From Candidatus Timburyella stercoris (GTDB lineage Bacteria > Bacillota > Clostridia > Oscillospirales > Acutalibacteraceae): DNA of 56,534 nt. The DNA lies in contig CAJFJP010000002.1 in NCBI GenBank assembly GCA_904384255.1, positions 1 through 56,534 on the forward strand. Direction: 5' to 3'. Positions 52,726-56,534 of the stretch are shown one piece after another. Every line of letters begins with the position of its first letter. Within the stretch, counting starts at the first letter, position 1. The translations under genes and the position numbers were made by a program. Below the pieces are notes generated by a model. The model was not told the origin of the DNA, made no database searches, and saw only the letters and a program-made list of their open reading frames with translations.

Positions 52726-52890
52726 AAATGAGAATACACCAGCTCAGCAATTTATATAGGAAGTATAAAAGCATATATTTATTATTTTTAGCGATATTAT
52801 TCCACCAAAAAGGTGTAATTTTAAATAATAAAAAAGCCCGGGGACGTCCGGGCTTTTATTTACAACTGCCGAGTAGGACTTCAATATTAA
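52726..52890. repeat. Direct repeat copy 2 (~165 bp, carries a terminator hairpin)
   Basis: aaatgagaatacaccagctcagcaatttatataggaagtataaa...aaggtgtaattttaaataataaaaaagcccgg...aggacttcaatattaa. Confidence 0.85.
52831..52857. terminator. Terminator downstream of the phosphodiester glycosidase gene (bidirectional)
   Basis: aaaaagcccggggacgtccgggctttt. Confidence 0.8.
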
Positions 52891-52907
52891 TGCTTAACAA
52901 AATAAAA

Positions 52908-54353
52908 TTATTTATTCTTGTTGTGCCTCTTTTTAACTGATTTTACTGTTGTATTTATAATCAAAATAAGTGTCATTACGCCTAAAACAGAGGCAGCTAT
53001 AATAATGAACATATCCTTTTCCGGTTCATCGTACCCATTGAATTTTCCGTCCTCCGATAAAAGCAATAACCCTGTCGCTATTTCGCGGCTTCCGCCGCCG
53101 GTGGGCGAGTTTACTGTATCAAGTCCGTTTTCTGAATTTATTAATATCATTTCAGTAGAACCGCCGCCGTCAAAGTTTACGGCATTTACAGCGCCTTGAG
53201 ACGCAAAAAAGTTTCCCCATTCCTCCATAGTCATTCCTACACTCGAGAATGCTTCATCTACAGTAGCTGCAATTATAGTGCCGTCCTCTTTTATGCCAAT
53301 ACCGGTTTTGGCTGTTTTTGTATTTATAATGTAATCTATAGGAGGAAAGCCCTGTTCTTCAAAGCTTTCCTCTGTCTGAACTATGCCGTTCTTTACAATC
53401 CAGTTATAAGCTCCTACACACTGAACCAAATTATTCCTGTTACAAATTATATTTTCTTTTTTGTCTATTTCATCTACGCTAAAAGTAAATTCTACAGCCA
53501 TCCCCTCGCCGGCATAAGAAATCAGATGAAAAATATCGGCTATGACAATACATCCCTCCGGTATTTCCGCCTCCAGCTCGCTGTGCAGTACTGCTTCTAT
53601 TTTCCCGTTATATGAAACGCCGGCTCTTATGTTGTCTGCGTCATTAACGCCTGACACAATATAAAGATTGCACTTATCCTTTTTTACGCCTTGAAGAGCA
53701 TTATCCTCATAATCTAAGAATTCGAGCCGGTGTTCGTCGTTTATTTTGCGTGTAAATATTGCAAGATCGGCAAATCCGCCGTAATTATGATTAAGCACAG
53801 AAGATTTTTCTGAATGAACCTTGCCGTACTTATCTGTTATTTTAATATCACATGTAATATATATGTGTCCCAAAAACGGACTGCCGCTGTCATCTACTCC
53901 AAAAACGGGAAGATTTTTTGCTTCATAGGCATAATGGGACGAGTTGTAAAGAACGCCGTCTATTATAGTGGCGTTTATGGGCGTACCGAGCGAAACCATC
54001 ATTTTGTCGTCCATCACGAACATATCGCAGTTTATTCCCGCAATTGCCGTAAGCCCGTCCTTATTCGCTGCCAGCGCCTGATCCTTTAAAAACTGCGAGC
54101 CGATAACATACCCATTAGGCAGAGTGGGAGAGATTTTGAGATTTTTTGCATCCGGAGAAATTTCCAGTATATTTACGTTGCTTTTGCCGTTTTCATCTTC
54201 AACCGCGCCTTTTTTGTATATTACGCCCTTTTTTATTGTCTTTTCAGGCTCAAAAACTGTCGCCGAGCATATAATAAATATGTATATTAAAGAAAAAATA
54301 TAACATACAGCCATTCTAAAAATTTTTGAAACATACATTTTAACTTCCTCCAT
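52908..54353 (-). CDS. Membrane-anchored phosphodiester glycosidase (NAGPA-domain) protein
   Basis: AGINCDMFVMDDKMMVSLGTPINATIIDG, AVNFDGGGSTEMI...SPTGGGSREIATGLLLL; N- and C-terminal hydrophobic segments. Confidence 0.85.
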   Translation of the reverse strand: MEEVKMYVSKIFRMAVCYIFSLIYIFIICSATVFEPEKTIKKGVIYKKGAVEDENGKSNVNILEISPDAKNLKISPTLPNGYVIGSQFLKDQALAANKDGLTAIAGINCDMFVMDDKMMVSLGTPINATIIDGVLYNSSHYAYEAKNLPVFGVDDSGSPFLGHIYITCDIKITDKYGKVHSEKSSVLNHNYGGFADLAIFTRKINDEHRLEFLDYEDNALQGVKKDKCNLYIVSGVNDADNIRAGVSYNGKIEAVLHSELEAEIPEGCIVIADIFHLISYAGEGMAVEFTFSVDEIDKKENIICNRNNLVQCVGAYNWIVKNGIVQTEESFEEQGFPPIDYIINTKTAKTGIGIKEDGTIIAATVDEAFSSVGMTMEEWGNFFASQGAVNAVNFDGGGSTEMILINSENGLDTVNSPTGGGSREIATGLLLLSEDGKFNGYDEPEKDMFIIIAASVLGVMTLILIINTTVKSVKKRHNKNK

Positions 54354-54430
54354 TTTTTATTTTTAGACATATTATTATGTAATAATATATATTAATTTTT
54401 GAAAAAATTCAATATATATTATTAAAAATA

Positions 54431-54459
54431 TTGACTTTTTTGAAAAACTGTTATACAAT
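54431..54459 (+). promoter_or_regulatory. Putative sigma-A promoter for the secreted protease
   Basis: TTGACT, 17-bp spacer, TACAAT. Confidence 0.55.
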
Positions 54460-54514
54460 GAAAATGGTAAAATGTATTTATACCATATATTATTAAAAAG
54501 CGAGGGAAGTAAAA

Positions 54515-55849
54515 ATGAAAAAAAGTAAGTGGCTGTTGTTTAAAATTGCGTATCTGCTTGTCGCATGCGTTTTGCTGTTCTCTGTTTCTGTAAGCGCAAA
54601 CGACAAATCAGGAAACGACGGACCAAGTAAAGCATTTATTCAAAATCAGTCGGCCAGCATAGTGCAGTACAGAGGACTGCTTGATCTTACCGACGACTCG
54701 GATTACGGTGGTATGTATATTGACGAAAACGGCGTGCTTAACGTGCTTGTTGTGGATAATGCCGAAGTTCAGGCTGCGGTAAATTCCGTAAAAAGCTCAA
54801 TAAAGCAAGCCTCAGCCACCGCATTAAGTGCAGATGAGCTGTATTCAAAAGCATCCGCAGCTGAGGTTAATAGCGTGGCGGAACTTGCAAAAGCGGACAA
54901 TAAATTTGAGTATGACAAAGAAACACTGCAGAGGGCAGAAATACAGCAGATTATTATTAAACCGGCGGCATATTCTAAGGAATATTTGGATTCTATTCAA
55001 ACAACCCTTGAAGATTATATGGAGCAATTAGACATAGTGGGCATTGGAGTTGATGAAATAGACAACAGGGTTGACGTAGACATGCTTGACGTCTCTGACG
55101 AGATAATAGCTGAAATAGAAGAACTTATAGGCCAAAGCGGCATCTCCGCCTGCAGCTTTGAAGAGGTGCCGGAGCGCCCGAAAACCAATTATTCAGTAAC
55201 TAATGCATCAAGCGTACATAATGTCTTTGGAGGTTACACGCTCGGTGTAGGAGTAACAGTAGACGGCCGGCCCGGCTGGCTGATGTGCGGCCATTATTTG
55301 GAAGTTGGAGATTTTATTTATGCCACTGGATGCAACAGTCCGATAGGCAGAGTTGCAATTAAACATATGGGTATATATGGTGATTTTTCCTTCATAGAAA
55401 GAACAAGCACACAGTATACTATAACCAATAAAATTGTTGATGCCTCTGATTTAAGAAAATCATATTATTGGGGAATGTATGAAAACGGGCCGTATGTATT
55501 CAGCCAAGGCTTAAGCTGGGGCTTCCCTGTGGGCACCTATGTAGAAAAATTTGGTCAGACGACAGGAAAAACCGGAGGATTTATTAGGTATTCAAAGCAT
55601 ACAGCGACTTATACAGGAGAAGGGTCGGCTTTCAATTTAATACGTGCTACTTATAGCTCTGCTGAAGGTGACAGCGGCGGACCGGTAACTGTTTATCTGG
55701 CCGACGGCAGATATCGTACTGTGATAGGAATACATTCAGGAAGTGGCTATAACAGCATGTATGGAGGTAGCTATTCATGCTTTACAGATATGGAAGACTT
55801 AATTGAAGGAATAACATCAACGCACAATGTTCAGGCATATGCTCAATAA
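54515..55849 (+). CDS. Secreted trypsin-like (S1-fold) serine protease with N-terminal pro-region
   Basis: Signal peptide; MCGHYL (His), YGDFSF (Asp), EGDSGGPVTV (Ser). Confidence 0.85.
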   Translation: MKKSKWLLFKIAYLLVACVLLFSVSVSANDKSGNDGPSKAFIQNQSASIVQYRGLLDLTDDSDYGGMYIDENGVLNVLVVDNAEVQAAVNSVKSSIKQASATALSADELYSKASAAEVNSVAELAKADNKFEYDKETLQRAEIQQIIIKPAAYSKEYLDSIQTTLEDYMEQLDIVGIGVDEIDNRVDVDMLDVSDEIIAEIEELIGQSGISACSFEEVPERPKTNYSVTNASSVHNVFGGYTLGVGVTVDGRPGWLMCGHYLEVGDFIYATGCNSPIGRVAIKHMGIYGDFSFIERTSTQYTITNKIVDASDLRKSYYWGMYENGPYVFSQGLSWGFPVGTYVEKFGQTTGKTGGFIRYSKHTATYTGEGSAFNLIRATYSSAEGDSGGPVTVYLADGRYRTVIGIHSGSGYNSMYGGSYSCFTDMEDLIEGITSTHNVQAYAQ

Positions 55850-55869
55850 TATTTTCTGGAGGTGTATAT

Positions 55870-56232
55870 ATGAAAAAGATATTTATGCTGATAGGAATAG
55901 CTTTGACCGCCATGCTTGTGCTTGCAGGCTGCGCAGAAAAAGGCGAAAATACAGGAAATGAAAACTCGTCTTCCTCTGAGACAGCATATTCTTCTGAAGC
56001 AACATCGTCTTATTCTGCTGAATATTTGGAATCTATTCATGACAAGCTTGACCAACATATAGATGAGTTGACTATAGTTGGAATTTCCAGCGGTGGATAT
56101 GAAAATACTGTTTTGGTGGAAATGCTTGACACTTCTGATGAGATGATGTCCAAAGTAGAGGATATAATTGGTGAAGAAGCCATGAATGCCTGTGTTTTTG
56201 TGAAAGCTTACAGCTATCCTGAAGCCGAGTGA
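55870..56232 (+). CDS. Lipoprotein with a domain resembling the upstream protease pro-region
   Basis: Lipobox LVLAGC; EYLESIHDKLDQHIDELTIVGI...VLVEMLDTSDEMMSKVEDIIGEEAMNACVF vs protease EYLDSIQTTLEDYMEQLDIVGI...VDVDMLDVSDEIIAEIEELIGQSGISACSF. Confidence 0.85.
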   Translation: MKKIFMLIGIALTAMLVLAGCAEKGENTGNENSSSSETAYSSEATSSYSAEYLESIHDKLDQHIDELTIVGISSGGYENTVLVEMLDTSDEMMSKVEDIIGEEAMNACVFVKAYSYPEAE

Positions 56233-56315
56233 CTAATTTTGCAGGCGAAATAAAAACGAAAAAACGCATACCAATAACGAAAAATACGTTTATCAAGTAA
56301 TTGGGGGTGCACCTC

Positions 56316-56534
56316 ATGAAAAAGATATTTATGCTGATAGGAATAGCCTTGACCGCCATGCTTGTGCTTGCAGGCTGCGCAGAAAAAGGCGAAAATACAG
56401 GAAATGAAAACTCGTCTTCCTCTGAAGCAACATCGTCTTATTCTAAGGAATACCTTCTGTCAATTAAAGGAAAAATAGCTGCACATATGGAGGAACTTGG
56501 TATAGTTGGAGTGGGAATTGGAGAGAATGAGGTT
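56316..56534 (+). CDS. Second tandem lipoprotein of the same family, truncated by the window end
   Basis: MKKIFMLIGIALTAMLVLAGCAEKGENTGNENSSSSEATSSYSKEYLLSIKGKIAAHMEELGIVGVGIGENEV. Confidence 0.85.
   Translation, partial: MKKIFMLIGIALTAMLVLAGCAEKGENTGNENSSSSEATSSYSKEYLLSIKGKIAAHMEELGIVGVGIGENEV

Noticed and set aside
1-56534. CRISPR arrays, rRNA, tRNA, insertion sequences
   Set aside because: No regularly spaced short repeats, rRNA-like stretches, cloverleaf-like tRNA sequences or transposase ORFs were recognised by eye; a tRNAscan/Infernal run would be needed to be certain.

Overview
The window looks like a chromosomal segment of an anaerobic spore-forming Firmicute (Clostridia-like), inferred from spoVAC/spoVAD, mreD-PBP2-minD-mgsA, TrpB2 and RqcH. 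Housekeeping loci: mreD-mrdA, a MinD-like ATPase with mgsA, hisS-aspS, trpB2, spoVAC-spoVAD, a nahK/nucleotidyltransferase/galE sugar operon, rqcH, a Nif3-like gene, trmK, degV, and two P-type ATPases. Accessory content: (i) a compact ~8 kb minus-strand phage-morphogenesis cluster (terminase, portal, protease, capsid, connectors, tube-like, LysM, hub-like). It has no recognisable tape measure, sheath, lysis, replication or integrase gene. (ii) An ABC transporter with tandem paralogous ABC-2 permeases, plus a degraded third copy beside the phage cluster. (iii) A secreted trypsin-like protease followed by tandem lipoproteins whose only domain resembles the protease pro-region; the second lipoprotein runs off the window edge. 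A phosphohexomutase gene is interrupted by one in-frame TAA. I saw no rRNA, tRNA or CRISPR array. All family calls come from reading the sequence; no database search was run.
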